64,000 bases of DNA from Sesamum alatum. Its lineage: Eukaryota > Streptophyta > Magnoliopsida > Lamiales > Pedaliaceae. Every line of letters starts with the position of its first letter. Position 1 is the first letter of the stretch. The notes beneath the pieces were generated by a model that saw nothing but the letters and a program-made list of their open reading frames with translations, did no database searches and was not told the DNA's origin. The stretch lies in assembly GCA_034509735.1 (NCBI GenBank), contig JACGWO010000005.1, positions 16,171,264-16,235,263 of the forward strand, written 5' to 3'. Below are positions 1-12,158 of the stretch, in pieces. The translations under genes were made by a program, and so were the position numbers.

Positions 1-1318
1 AAAGTAGTGTTTTGACCTAGTCAAAACAATCCTAGCCATCCATCTCTCCCATTGATCTCAACCGTTGATTTAATTTAATTTAATGGAATATTTAAAACCT
101 ATTTAAATATTTCCAAGAGGCTAAAATAAATATAAATATTATTTAAGCCCATTAAATAAATCCCTTTGATAAATCAAATTTATCAATTTAATTCCTTATA
201 TCTAATAGAAGGAATTATTTCTCCAAGAAAAAATAAAGGACCCGATTAAATCCAATTTAATCATTCCTTCACTCCAATATTTAATTCCTAATTAAATATC
301 TAAATGTGTGTGGATAGTGTGTGACTCTTTAGGTTCACCTTTCAGCTAGACTTGGTCGGATTCCTAGAATCCTTCCGTTTACCATGGGTGGCCATCTAGC
401 AACGGTCCATGGCACTAGAGACTAGGTGAAATATTCAGGGATGAACATTTAGGCTCTAACAGTACACTTGTCCTTCTGTCTTCGGTCTCATCACTTAGAG
501 TCTAGGGCACGGAAAATGCAGGTACCCATTTTGGACCTAAGTGTCGGTCTGTCCTCACTAAACGCCGCAAAGGAATCCTTCCCTTCTGTTCAGTCACTGT
601 GGCCACAGTTTTAGGGACAAGACCTAGAGTATATATATGAGACTCAACTGCCAAAACCTATTGACAGGAGACAGATCCTTTCTTGGAAACTACTGTCACT
701 TTGCACACCAGAACTGCACTAGACATGGCTTATGACTACCAAAGAGAATTCTGGCAATCTCTCACCATACCTAAGATACAGCCCTGATGTACAGGTAAAC
801 TCAGCAATTCCTCAAGTCAAAGGACTTGACCTGTACCGTTGGAACCGGGAATACACGTCATACCTTGCTGACCATACTCAAGGTCCTCCGTAAGACGGTT
901 CCCGCGAGTCACCTCAGTGAGCTGCGTCCTAGCATGCTAACCCACTAACACTGCTTAGACGACCCTCGTCACCCGTCGATGAAACACAACAGCAGGTGCT
1001 TAGTGCAAGTCTCAAATGGAATCCCGGTACCCATTTTCGGGATTCCTTGACTTGGAGATTTCCGGACTGATTCGGGAAGACTGATTCCATGGACCTACCT
1101 CCAAGCGTAGTCCCAGTCCCCGAAATTGATTCTCAGTCCGTGGGCTTTGTTTGCGTAGTGAACAGATATGGAAAACAAATATAAGTGAACACAAACAAAG
1201 TGATGCCAAATGAAATTCACTTCTTTATTCATTAATGATTTATCAAACACCTATAATTGTCTAGACATAGGTTACATATACCCGCCAAAATTGGCTTACA
1301 TGGTCACCTATTCTAACA
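1..1318 (-). repeat. Subfamily A LTR, cut by the window edge
   Basis: On the minus strand the LTR begins at 1318 with TGTTAGAATAGGTGACC and runs left past the window edge, so about 660 bp of its 3' part is missing. No polypurine tract lies to its right; instead GCTTG and LTR-C-like sequence follow. It is therefore either a solo LTR or the 5' LTR of an element lying outside the window. The right-hand target-site copy would be GCTTG. It contains the TTGAC cluster (about 1-30) and the CTGTGGCCACAG palindrome (597-608). Confidence 0.9.
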
Positions 1319-1567
1319 GCTTGCCATGATGGCTAGGTGGTCACATATTGTGCTAACATGGTTGGAGGTTGAGCATAAGTTGTGCATTAGTGTGTAGGTG
1401 GTTTTGGAAACTACCTACAACTACACAACACATGTATACACTTTTCATCTTCCTAACTTGCACTCCCTAGCGTACAAGCCACAAAAGTTTCCAGCCTTTT
1501 CTCCTTCTTTTGAGTTCTCTTTGAATTGGATTGAAAATGAGAACATGAGAAATACGTATACACTAAT
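1319..1567 (+). repeat. LTR-C remnant, left piece
   Basis: Diverged sequence that aligns by eye with the 3' part of the C LTR near 19617-19900 (shared GTGTGTAGGTGG-like stretch and the CACTAAT/CAATAGTGT junction). It is bounded on the left by an A LTR and on the right by a solo B LTR, both inserted in it. No coding sequence. Confidence 0.75.
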
Positions 1568-3793
1568 TGAAGGACAAGCGGATCCGCCCGGGAGCACGAG
1601 CGGAAGCGAGAAAGCGAGAAAAGTGCGTAAATTTAAAAGCGATTTAAATACACGAATCCCAAGGGGTGTACACTTGGGTGCTCAACCGGGCGTTCGATGT
1701 AGGATGTGTAAATATTAAAACATATATTTAAGCACATAGGGCATAGATATATAAATGGGATCAATCAAAGCGTAATAAACCGTTACCTTTGATTGTTTAG
1801 CGTATGCTCCCGGCTACTTGCGTTGTTCCTTCTCCGGAATGCTCACGAAATCCAAACGTATGGATTCTCCAAAGGTGATCCACACCACACTGGAAGAAAC
1901 ACATGTTCTTCTTGCTAGAAAAGAACGGGTTTAGAAGGAATCGGTTTAAGAGAAGAACACTATGAATTAGTGTTCTCTTAAACTCACTTTGTTCTTCTTC
2001 TTGATTCAAAATCAAGTGAAGAACACAAGTGTGAGAGAGGGAGAGAGCACGAAATTTTGAGAGAGAGGAGAGGATTTTTGTCTTCTCTTTTTCCTAGAAA
2101 AAGATGAATAATGAATCACTTATGCTTGGTGTTGTATATTCTAATATATATACATAATTAATGTGATTATTGGAATGTGTCTAGGTTCATTCAAGGATGT
2201 CTAGATTCATTCCAATCAATCACCATCAATTCTTCAATCAAGCCTACAAAAATTTATGGTATGATCAAATCATACCAAAAGGGAAGAGCTTGATTGGAGT
2301 TGATTTGTCTCTTTCCAAAAGAGATAAGTCAACATACCACCTAGCATGAAATATGGCTGATTTTGCTTCCTCCAAGGGAGCGTGTCGGCCATGTTTAATT
2401 AAGGAAAGAAGTCAAACTTCTTCCAATTCCAAATCAGGAATTATTACTCCTCTCGGGTATAATTTAACGGAACGGGTTTTATCGTAATCCAATTACGGCG
2501 AACCCAATATTAAATCCAATTTAATGTCCACTTAAATTATTCCCGTTGATCTTTTAATCCAATCAAAAGATCCAACGTCTCAACATCTCAACTTTCCATA
2601 TTTAATCAAAAATCCAATTTACCGATTAAATGAAAGCCCGATACAATATCGGCCCGTCCGTCCAATGGAATTTCTCTTAAGTAATCCAATTACTTATTTT
2701 ATCCTTCGAGATTGACTCCAAGTCGATCTCTCAACCTCCTCGGTGATTTGTGTGTGGCCCTTTAGGTTCACCCTCAGCTAGACTTGGGCCCGTGTCCCAC
2801 AAGGGCCCGTTACCATGGGTGGCTGTCTAGCTACGGTCCATGGCACTAGAGACTAGGTGAATTGGCGTGAACATTTAGGCGCCGATTCCGTACGGGTACG
2901 ATCCTTCCGTCTACCGTCTCCCGGCCTTAGTATAGGGTATGGAATTGGGCGTCGGTTCCCATCCGTGACTAGTCATCTATGCTTAATACTCGAGACCACA
3001 TATGCTTCATTGCGTCGACACAAGAAACCATTCCCTGTTCGACCAACCACTGTGGCCACAGCTTCAAACAGCATGAACGTGTCTCCGAGTGCATAGGAGA
3101 TACCTCTGTCACATACTGACAGGGGACGGATCCTCTTCTTGGAATACACCATCCTCGCTACACATTCCGACTGCACTGGACAAGGCTTATGATAATCATC
3201 TTACAGAATGATTACCTCTTGCCAGATCCAAGATACAGCCGTCCTGTGCACGCGACAATCATGATCCCTCAAGTCTGAGGATTACTCCCGTACTATCGGA
3301 ACCGGGGAAAACCAATAATACCGACCAAGCCTCCAAGGCTTCCATATGATGATCCCCGTGAGTCAGTTCAGTTGGCTCGACCCCAGTCGACCAACCCATC
3401 AAGATCGTGTAGGTGTCCCACGCCTGTCGCCGATGAAACACGACACTCATCCAATGAACACGACTCTTGACGCAAGTCTCAATAGGACTCTCGATGCCCT
3501 GTCTCGAGGTCCTCGACTTGGAACGTTTCAGACCCAAATCTTAATCAGTTGGTTTCATGACCACCATCCAATGCGTGGCCCAACTGCACGAGTTGTTATC
3601 CATGGTCTGTGGGCTTTGGTGCGATATAAGTTAAACACCGTTTTAACAAATGTAAGATGAGCGCAACAAAGAAGGTACCATTGGTGACGAATACTCACCT
3701 TATTCATCACATAATAATATTACGTTTATATCAAGTTGTCAGATAGGTTACAAATTGCCAAACCTATTGGCTTTCTGGTCACCTATTCTAACA
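1568..3793 (-). repeat. Solo LTR, subfamily B
   Basis: A 2226-bp B LTR on the minus strand, from its 3' end (TGAAGGACAAGCGG read on +) to TGTTAGAATAGGTGACC at 3793. The flanks are CTAAT and CTAAG, a 5-bp target duplication with one mismatch, and the two sides join to give the LTR-C sequence seen intact near 19890. No primer site or polypurine tract adjoins it, so it is a solo LTR left by LTR-LTR recombination. Confidence 0.9.
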
Positions 3794-4178
3794 CTAAGCA
3801 ATAGTGTAATACGTTTTCGTTTCTTCCTTTATCTAGCTTCTACCTAGCAGTAGATCTAGATTTACTTCCATTGCTGTGGTGTGGAAAAATTAGAGGGGTT
3901 CTAATTTGAATGCTAAGGTGAATGGAAAAGGAACGAAAAGAGAATCAAAGATTGTTGTCGTTGTACATGTGAAACGAAAAAGGTATGTTTCCATTTAAAT
4001 TATTGTACCTTTTTGTTTCCTCCTCTAGCCACATGTTCAAGCATATTTTTATGTATGTTATTATGCTTTTGAAAACACCGAACGCCCGGGAATTCAAAGG
4101 GAACACCCCTTTGAAATCGTTTTAAATTTCTTCTATTTTACGCTTCCGCCGCGTTCCCGGGCCATACCGATTCTTTCA
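3794..4178 (+). repeat. LTR-C remnant, 3' end
   Basis: Continues the C LTR interrupted at 1567 and ends in the C-type terminus (CGTTCCCGGGCCATACCG then ATTCTTTCA). No primer-binding site follows; minus-strand gag begins at once. This is therefore a solo C LTR, or a 3' LTR whose element lies to the left, inserted in element D. It is clearly more diverged than the intact copy at 18093-20311. Confidence 0.8.
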
Positions 4179-4364
4179 TCAAAGTGCTAGTAGCAGCTGA
4201 TATTGTTTGGGTCTTCGTCCTCTTCCTGCATCCGGCACCCTTGCCTTTCGCTTTAGAGGTCGAAGCCTCCTCACTAGTACCATCGGTGCAGATTTGTTTT
4301 AATCATTGCCTCGTACTGGACCAATATTTTTATCAACTGATGAAGGTCTCAAGCCCGTTCATGT
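4179..4364 (-). pseudogene. Element D gag fragment, C-terminal part
   Basis: Minus-strand gag remnant matching the segment of element G gag near 30720-30900: the sense strand encodes a VNYNMN..L-like end, the INxLVQYEA region, the ASTSKAKGKGAG-like linker and then a Lys/Arg-rich stretch. It is cut on the left by LTR-C and on the right by a solo A LTR. It has stops and indels and cannot make a capsid protein. It joins the piece at 6348 once the LTR and one CATGT copy are removed. Confidence 0.75.
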
Positions 4365-6347
4365 TGAAAGATTATGTGGATCGTCCCGGGAAAAGCGCGA
4401 ATGCGGAAGCGCGGTATAATTAAAAATTAAAACGGAATTTAAACATGCTTTTAAATTAAAAACACGTTTCAAAGGGTGTGCCTTTGAAATTTTCCCGGGC
4501 ATTCGGTGTATCTCATGAACGTATAACATAAAATAAATCATGGAGGCCATAGGGTTGAAAATTAAAGAGGGACGAAAATTTTAAAACGAGACCTACCCGT
4601 TGTCGTTTTCGTCTTCAACGGCTACACGCGTTGTTCCCCGTTTTGCACCAAGATCCCGTCTTTGAGACCCTCTAATTCGTGACACACGATCCACCCACGT
4701 ATCTTGCACGTCGTGCTAGCAACGAACAAGTGTATAATTTTGGAGTGGATGAATCAATAACACATTATCAATTAATGGTATTGATTCATCAAGATTCTAA
4801 TGTTCCAAGAACAAAAGAATCAAGAAAACTATTTTCTTGAGAGAGAGAGAGGGCGGACGAGAGAGATGGGAGAGAGAGAGAAACCGTGTGTGTGTGTTGT
4901 GTGTGTGTGTTGGAGTTTCATCATCATGTAAATTGTAGGATGCTAGGGGTTTATATAGAAGAGGAGTTTAATCCTCTTTAAACTCCTCTTTTAAGAACTC
5001 TAATTTGATTAGGATTTTGACCTAGTCAAAGTCCTAGTCAAACTAGTGTTTTGACCTAGTCAAAACGATCCTAGCCATCCATCTCTCCCATTAATCTCAA
5101 CCGTTGATTTAATTTAATTTAATGGAAATATTTAAAACCTATTTAAATATTTCCAAGAGGCTAAAATAAATATTTAACCCATTAAATAAATCCCTTTGAT
5201 AAATCCAATTTATCAATTTAATTTCTTCTATCAAATAGAAAGAATTATTTCTCCAAGAAAAATAAAGGTCCCGATTAAATCTAATTTAATCATTCCTTCA
5301 CTCCAATATTTAATTCCAAATTAAATATTTAATTGTGTGTGGATAGTGTGTGACTCTTTAGGTTCACCATTCAGCTAGACTTGGTCGGATTCCTAGAATC
5401 CGTCCGTTACCATGGGTGGCCATCTAGCAACGGTCCATGGCACTAGAGACTAGGTGAAATATTCAGGGATGAACATTTAGGCTCTAACAGTACGCTTGTC
5501 CTTCTGTCTTCGGTCTCATCACTTAGTGTCTAGGGCACGGATAACGCAGGTACCCATCTTGGACCTAAGTGTCGGTCTGTCCTCACTAAACGCCGCAAGG
5601 GAAACCTTCCCTTCTGTTCAGTCACTGTGGCCACAGTTTTAGGGACAAGACCTAGAGCATACATGAGACTCAACTGTCAAAACCTATTGACAGGAGACAG
5701 ATCCTTTCTTGGAAACTACTGTCACTTTGCACATCAGGACTGCACTAGACATGGCTTATGACTACCAAAGAGAATTCTGGCAATCTCTCACCATATCTAA
5801 GATACAGTTCTGATGTACAGGTAAACTCAGTAATTCCTCAAGTCAAAGGACTTGACCTGTACCGTTGGAACCGGGAATACTCGTCATACCTTGCAGACCA
5901 TACTCAAGGTCCTCCGTAAGACGGTTCCCACGAGTCACCTCAGTCAGCTGCATCCTAGCAGGCTAACCCACTAACATTGCTTAGACGATCCTCGTCACCC
6001 GTCGATGAAACACGACAGCAGATGCTTAGTGCAAGTCTCAAATGGAATCCCGGTACCCATTTTCGGGATTCCTTGACTTGGAGATTTCCGGACTGATTCG
6101 GGAAGACTGATTTCATGGACCTACCTCCAAGCGTAGTCCCAGTCCCCGAAATCGAATCTCAGTCCGTGGGCTCTGTTTGCGTAGTGAACAGATATGGAAA
6201 AATAGGTGCAAGTGAACACAAACAAAGTAATGCCAAATGAAAATTCACTTCTTTATTCATTAATGATTTATCAAAACACCTATAATTGTCTAGACATAGG
6301 TTACATATACCCGCCAAAATTGGCTTACATGGTCACCTATTCTAACA
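4365..6347 (-). repeat. Solo LTR, subfamily A
   Basis: A 1983-bp A LTR with TG..CA ends, flanked by a perfect 5-bp target duplication CATGT (4360-4364 and 6348-6352). No primer site or polypurine tract is present, so it is a solo LTR. It ends ..CATAATCTTTCA on the sense strand, a variant of the A terminus. It holds GA and GT runs near 4838-4915, the TATA box complement (TTTATATAG near 4960) and the TTGAC/GTCAA cluster at about 5010-5065. Confidence 0.95.
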
Positions 6348-6651
6348 CATGTGAAGTTGACTATAAATGGGTCGAATGAGGGAGAAGAGACTGAAGGATC
6401 ACGTTGATGTACATCTCTTTTTCGTGATTAACTTGGAGATCTTTGAGCTTTTCCACAAGGGATAGCATCATCACTCCATGCTCTTGTACCGATGATCCTT
6501 CTATCGTCTTCACTCCGAATAATGCCTTTGTTGAAGTAGATCTAACATGCCGGTCTAGGACCGCATAGATTTGTTGCAATTGAAGCATCATCTAGCCAAC
6601 ACCCTCTAGCCTATCATACTGCTTCAGGATTTCATTATCTATGGATGCCAG
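6348..6651 (-). pseudogene. Element D gag fragment, middle part
   Basis: The longest open stretch (6361-6591) contains TKALFGVKTIEGSSVQEHGV, then LSLVEKLKDL and YINVILQSLLP. These match the middle of copia gag (compare element G, VATKAFFGTKMTEGSSVQEH and DVILQSLPPSF). The piece continues to the IQKQYDRLDD-like region near 6640 and is then cut by a solo LTR at 6652. It is part of the same gag as the pieces at 4179 and 10843. Confidence 0.85.
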
Positions 6652-7854
6652 TGATAGAAATCGGTGGATCGTCCCGGGAATTGCGAGAATGCGGAAGCGC
6701 GAGAAAAATAAACATACAAAAATTAAACCATGCTTTTAATTTAAAAGAACACGCTCAAGGGGTGTACCCTTGAGGTTCCCGGGCGTTCGGTGTATCTCAT
6801 GATCATATAACATGTAAAGAAATCATGGAGGCCATAGAGTTGAAAAAATAAAGAGGGACGAAAAATAAAACGAGACCTACCCGTTGTCGTTTTCGTCTTC
6901 AACGGCTACACGCGTTGTTCCCCGTTTTGCACCGAGATCTCGTTCTAGAGACCCTCCAAATCGTGACACGCGATCCACCCACGTATCTTGCACGTCGTGC
7001 TAGCAACGAACAAGTATTTTATGAGAGGATACATCAATCACACGTTATGAATTAACGGGACTAATCTTCCTTAGTTCTAATGTTCCAAGAACAAAAGAAC
7101 AAGAAATAATTTTCTTGGAGAGTGAGAGAGAGAGGGGCGGACGAGATGTAGGAGAGGGGGGAGTGTGTGTTGTGTGTGTGATTTCAAGAATCATCATCAT
7201 GCATTAGTTGGAAGCTAGAGGTATTTATAGAGGAGGAGTTTAATCCTCTTTAAACTCCAACTCTAAGAACCCTAATTTGACTAGGATTTTGACCTAGTCA
7301 AAGTCCTAATCAAATTAGTGTTTGACCTAGTCAAACAAATCCTAGCCTTCCATCTCCCCTTTCCATCTCAACCGTTGATTTAAATTTAAAGGAATATTTA
7401 AATCCCATTAAATATTCCAAAAGGCCAAATAAATATAATAAATAAATATTAATTTTTATTCTAGGCCCATTAAATTAATTCCCTTAATAAATCCAATTTA
7501 TTAATTTAATTCCCTTTATCAAATAGAAGGAATTAATTTCTCCAAGAAAATATAGGACCCGATTAAATCTAATTTAATCATTCCTTTACTCCAATATTTA
7601 ATTCCAAATTAAATACTAAGTGTGTGTGGATAGTGTGTGACTTGATCGGATTCCTAGAATACGTCCGTTACCATGGGTGGCCATCTACCAACGGTCCATG
7701 GCACTAGAGATTAGGTGAAATATTGGGGGATGAACATTTAGGCTCTAACAGTACACTTGTCCTTCTGTCTTCGGTCTCATCACTCAGAGTCCAGGGCACG
7801 GAAAATGCAGGTACCCATTTTGGAACTAAGTGTCGGTTTGTCCTTACTAAACGT
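6652..7854 (-). repeat. Solo LTR, subfamily A, left part
   Basis: Begins TGATAGAAATCGG (read on +), the 3' end of a diverged A LTR, and is interrupted at 7854 by a plus-strand solo B LTR. With 10084-10842 it makes one LTR of about 1960 bp. The whole is flanked by a perfect target duplication GCCAG (6647-6651 and 10843-10847). The TATA region reads TATAAATA on the sense strand (near 7215), upstream of which lies the TTGAC/GTCAA cluster (about 7275-7340). Confidence 0.92.
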
Positions 7855-10083
7855 TGTTAGAATAGGTGACCAGAAAGCCAATAGGTTCGGCGATTTGTAA
7901 CCTATCTGACAACTTGATGTAAATGTAATATTATTATGTGATGAATAAGATGAGTATTCGTCACCAATGGTACCTTCTTTGTTGCGCTCATCTTACATTT
8001 GTTAAAACGGTGTTTAACTTATATCGCAACAAAGCCCACAGACCATGAATAACAACTCGTGCAGTTGGGCCACGCATTGGATGGTGGTCATGAAACCAAC
8101 TGATTAAGAGTTGGGTCTAAAACGTTCTAAGCCAAGGACCTCGAGACAGGGCATCGAGAGTCCTATTGAGACTTGCGTCAAGAGTCGTGTTCATTGGATG
8201 AGTGTCGTGTTTCATCGGCGACAGGCATGGGACGCCTACACGATCTTGATGGGTTGGTCGATTGGGGTCGAGCCGACTGGACTGACTCGCGGGGATCATC
8301 ATATGGAAGCCTTGGAGGCTTGGTCGGTATGATTGGTTTTCCCCGGTTCCGATAGTACGGGAGTAATCCTCAGACTTGAGGAATCATGGCTGTCGCGTGC
8401 CCAGGACGGCTGTATCTTGGATCTGGCGAGAGGTAATCATTCTGTAAGATGATTATCATAAGCCTTGTCCAGTGCAGTCGGAATGTGTAGCGAGGACGGT
8501 GGATTCCAAGAAGAGGATCCGTCCCTTGTCAGTATGTGACAGAGGTATCTCCTATGCACTCGGAGACACGTTCATGCTGTTTAAAGCTGTGGCCACAGTG
8601 GTTGGTCGAACAGGGAATGGTTTCCTATGTCGACGCAATGAAGCATACGTGGTCTCGAGTATTAAGCATAGATGCCTAGTCAAGGATGGGAACCGACGCC
8701 CAATTCCATACCCTAGACTAAGGCCGGGAGACGGTAGACGGAAGGATCGTACCCGTATGGAATCGGCGCCTAAATGTTCACGCCAATTCACCTAGTCTCT
8801 AGTGCCATGGACCGTTGCTAGATGGCCACCCATGGTAACGAGCCCTTGTGGGACACGGGCCCGAGTCTAGCTGACGGTGAACCTAAAGGGTCACACACAA
8901 ATCACCGAGGAGGTTGAGAGATTGACTTGGAGTCAATCCAGAAGGATAAAATAAGTAATTGGATTACTTAAGGGAAAGTCCATTGGATGGACGGGCCGAT
9001 ATAGTATCAGGCTTTCGTTTAATCGGTAAATTGGATTTTCGATTAAATATGGAAAGTTGAGACGTTGAGACGTTGGATCTTTTAATTGGATTAAAACATC
9101 AACGAGAATAATTTAAATAGACATTAAATTGAATTTAATGTTGGATTCGTCGTAATTGGATTACGATAAAATCCGGTCCATTAAATTATAGCCGAGAGGA
9201 GAAATAATTCCTATTTTGGAATAGGAAGAAGTTGGACTTCTTCCCTTAATTAAACATGGCCGACATGCTCCCTTGGAGGAAGCAAAATCAGGCATGTTTC
9301 ATGCTAGGTGGTATGTTGACTTATCTCTTTTGGAAAGAGACAAATCAACTCCAATCAAGCTCTTCCCTTTTGGTATGATTTGATCATACCATAAATTTTG
9401 GTAGGCTTGATTGAAGAATTGATGGCGATTGATTGGAATGAATTTAGACATCATTGGATGAACCTAGACACATTCCAATAATCACATTAATTATGTATAT
9501 ATATTAGAATATACAACACCAAGCATATGTGATTCATTATTCATCTTTTTCTAAGAAAAAGAGAAGACAAAAATCCTCTCCTCTCTCTCAAACTCTCGGC
9601 CTCTCTCCCTCTCTTACACTTGTGTTCTTCACTTGATTTTGAATCAAGAAGAAGAACAAAGTAAGTTTAAGAGAGCACTAATTCGTAGTGTTCTTCTCTT
9701 AAACCGATTCCTTCTTAAACCCGTTCTTTTCTAGCAAGCAGAACGTGTGTTTCTTTCGGTGTGGTGTGGATCACCTTTGGAGAATCCATACGTTTGGATT
9801 TCGTGAGCATTTCGGAGAAGGAACAACGCAAGTAGCCGGGAGCATACGCTAAATAATCTAAGGTAACGGTTTATTACGCTTTGATTGATTTAATATACAT
9901 CTATGCCCTATGTATTTAAATATATGTTTCTAATATTTACACATCCTATATCGAACGCCCGGTTGAGCACCCAAGGGTACACCCCTTGGGATTCGTATTT
10001 TAAATTAGATTTGATTTAATTTACGCACTTTTCGCGCTTTTTCACTTCCGCTCGCGCTCCCGGGCGGATCCGCTTGTCCTTCA
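7855..10083 (+). repeat. Solo LTR, subfamily B, nested in an A LTR
   Basis: A 2229-bp B LTR on the plus strand, TGTTAGAATAGGTGACC to CCGCTTGTCCTTCA. The flanks AACGT (7850-7854) and AACGC (10084-10088) form a target duplication with one mismatch; related A LTRs read AACGC here, so the left copy has mutated. There is no internal region, so it is a solo LTR. Confidence 0.93.
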
Positions 10084-10842
10084 AACGCCGCAAGGGAAAC
10101 CTTCCCTTCTGTTCAGTTACTGTGGCCACAGATTTTAGGGACAAGACACAGAGCATACATGAGACTCAACTGTCAATACCTTTTGACAGGAGACAAATCC
10201 TTTCTTGGAAACTACTGTCACTCTGTACACTCGAGCTGTACTAGACATGGCTTATGACTACTCAAGAGTATTTGGCAATCTCTCACCATATCTAAGATAC
10301 AGACCTGATGCACAGGTAAACTCAGCAGTTCCTCAAGTCCAAGGACTTGGCCTGTACCGTTGGAACCGGGAATACACATCATACCTTGCTGACCATACTC
10401 AAGGTCCTCCGTAAGACGGTTCCCGCGAGTCACCTCAGTCAGTTGCTTCCTAGCGTGCTGACCCACTAACACTGCTTAGACGACCTTCGTCACCTGTCGA
10501 TGAAATACGACAGCAGATGCTTAGTGCAAGTCTCACAGGGAATCCCGGTACTCATTTTCGGGATTCCTTGACTTGGAGATTTCCAGACTGATTCTGTAAG
10601 ACTGATTTCATGGACCTACCTCCAAGCGTAGTCCCAGTCCCCGAAATCGATTCTCAGTCCATGGGCTTTGTTTGCGTAGTGAACAGAAATGTAAATGCAG
10701 ATATAAGTGAACGTAAACAAAGTATTGCCATATGAATTTTCACTTCTTTATTCATAAATATTTTTATCAAACACCTGAAATTGTCTAGACATAGGTTACA
10801 TATCGCTACCAAAATTGGCTTACATGGTCACCTATTCTAACA
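10084..10842 (-). repeat. Solo LTR, subfamily A, right part
   Basis: Remainder of the A LTR begun at 6652. It ends at 10842 with the complement of TGTTAGAATAGGTGACC and is followed by the right GCCAG target copy. It includes the CTGTGGCCACAG palindrome near 10121-10132. Confidence 0.92.
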
Positions 10843-11071
10843 GCCAGTATGATGCTGCGGACCTTCCAATTATCATCAAGCCTCTTCTTGAACGTCAAAC
10901 GTTCTTTGGGCGATGACCCTTCCGGCCAGGTCTGAGGAAAAACCTTATCCATAATATAAGTCTAGTTCTTTGAAATCTAAGACCATATTAAGATTTCCCA
11001 ACAAGACATTGTATTACGTTCCATTAGAGTTATTAGTCTCAAGTATAAGGGGTTAGTGGATTCTTAGACAT
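10843..11071 (-). pseudogene. Element D gag fragment, N-terminal part
   Basis: Sense strand starts at the ATG complement 11069-11071 with an MSKNPL-like start (the adjacent TTCTTAGACAT is the complement of ATGTCTAAGAA, shared by all gag starts here). It goes on through the LRNL..ILD region and the LPEGS-like motif to the KVRSIIL..M segment, where the GCCAG target duplication marks the solo LTR insertion. Several indels and stops are present. In family terms this is the copia gag N-terminal domain. Confidence 0.8.
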
Positions 11072-11382
11072 CAACAATTAAACAGAAAAACATTAAGTAG
11101 ATTATAACAATATTATGTTCAAGTTATGACTTGGTCCTTTAGTCATTAACCCCTCCTACTATTTCTACGAAAGCCCATCACTCTCAAATGGAATTTCGGA
11201 AAACCATTTCCTAGTGGGCTTGAGATCTACAAGCGCAATTCTCCATGCCCCGATTTTACGATTCACATGTGAAAAGCCTCGTGGGAGGTATCTAATACCA
11301 TTCTCATCCGATGAGATTCCCAATATATTTTGGCTTACCTCTTCACATGATCCTGTGGACTATAAGCGAATCATGTTACTCG

Positions 11383-11871
11383 ATGTTAGGCTCGACCCAT
11401 CAACCAAATCATACCTCAACTGTCGCCCCCCACGTCTCCTGAGACAGGGAAACAGTGAGCGTACTCTTTGTTCACAACAATGGTGCAACTTTCCTCTATT
11501 CCAAATGTGCCATGACTCGTGGACCACACTTAGGTAGTGGTAGCTTCCTCTCGATGTTGCTATGGATGGAAGGCTTGGACAGAATAAACCATTTGACCCA
11601 AGTCCACCATGGGCTTAATATTTTAACTTGATGTTAGGCCCGACCCATCAACTAAATCATACCTCAATTGTCGCCCCATATGACTCGTGAGGCAGAGAAA
11701 CAGTGAGCCTCACAATAATGGTGTAGCTTTCCTCTATTCCAAATGTGCCACGACTCGTGAGACCACATCTGGGTAGCGGTAGCTTCCTCACCACAATGCC
11801 ATGGATGGAAAGCTTGGAAGGATCAAAACCATTTTGATCCAAGTCCATTGTGGGCCTAACATTTTAACTTG
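11383..11871 (-). repeat. Tandem duplication of about 248 bp in the D leader
   Basis: Copy 1 (11383-11630) and copy 2 (11631-11871) both begin ATGTTAGG[C] then YCGACCCATCAAC and end TTTTAACTTG. They share the AAACAGTGAGC, TCTATTCCAAATGTGCCA and GGTAGCTTCCTC stretches. Other leaders (for example 21780-22030 and 50880-51125) hold a single copy. The two copies now differ at many sites, so the duplication is old. Confidence 0.85.
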
Positions 11872-12028
11872 GTCCTACCAAGTGAGAGTTCAAAATTATT
11901 GACCGGGTTCTCATCATATTAATATTTTGCATGTATAGATATTTAATATTATAAAGCATTTAAATAAATGCATCGCATGCAAGTAAATATAGCATACCCC
12001 TGTTGGATGATCACGAGCCCAATCTATG

Positions 12029-12052
12029 GACCCACTGAGCCCACAGTGAGTC
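12029..12052 (-). other. Conserved leader hairpin, element D copy
   Basis: Sense arms GACTCACTG and CAGTGGGTC with loop TGGGCT: eight Watson-Crick pairs and one U-G pair. Same position in the leader as in C, E, G, H and I. Confidence 0.7.
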
Positions 12053-12158
12053 TACGGTCTGTCTAGGGTGGTCCTACACTATTACAACAAATAAACCCAA
12101 TGTCATGCCAATGGGCCTTGTACTCTATTTGTTTCGCCTTGATATCTCACCTTCGGCC

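Larger units (their letters stand above)
4179..12158 (-). mobile_element. Element D: remnant copia element (gag and leader)
   Basis: Minus-strand remnant holding, from right to left, a leader (12158-11072), gag start (ATG complement at 11069-11071) and gag to the CCHC-proximal Lys/Gly-rich region at 4179. It is broken by three insertions: LTR-C at 4178, a solo A LTR at 4365-6347 and a solo A LTR at 6652-10842. Its own LTRs and pol are not in the window. The leader resembles those of elements C and H more than G. Many substitutions and stops make it one of the oldest layers here. Confidence 0.8.
11072..12158 (-). other. Element D leader, part
   Basis: Non-coding leader between gag and the lost primer site. 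It holds a 248-bp tandem duplication (11383-11871), diverged copies of the CACGA-S-TCGTG palindromes (best at 11749-11759) and the conserved hairpin at 12029-12052. It stops at 12158, where a B LTR is inserted, so the GC-rich part, the primer site and the 5' LTR are absent. Confidence 0.75.

Noticed and set aside
1398..1718. A 106-codon plus-strand frame near the left edge, possibly a host gene.
   Set aside because: It crosses from the LTR-C remnant into the solo B LTR at 1568, so it is a chance fusion of two repeats.
4838..4920. GA and GT microsatellites considered as independent repeats.
   Set aside because: They recur at the same LTR position in every A copy and are an internal LTR feature.
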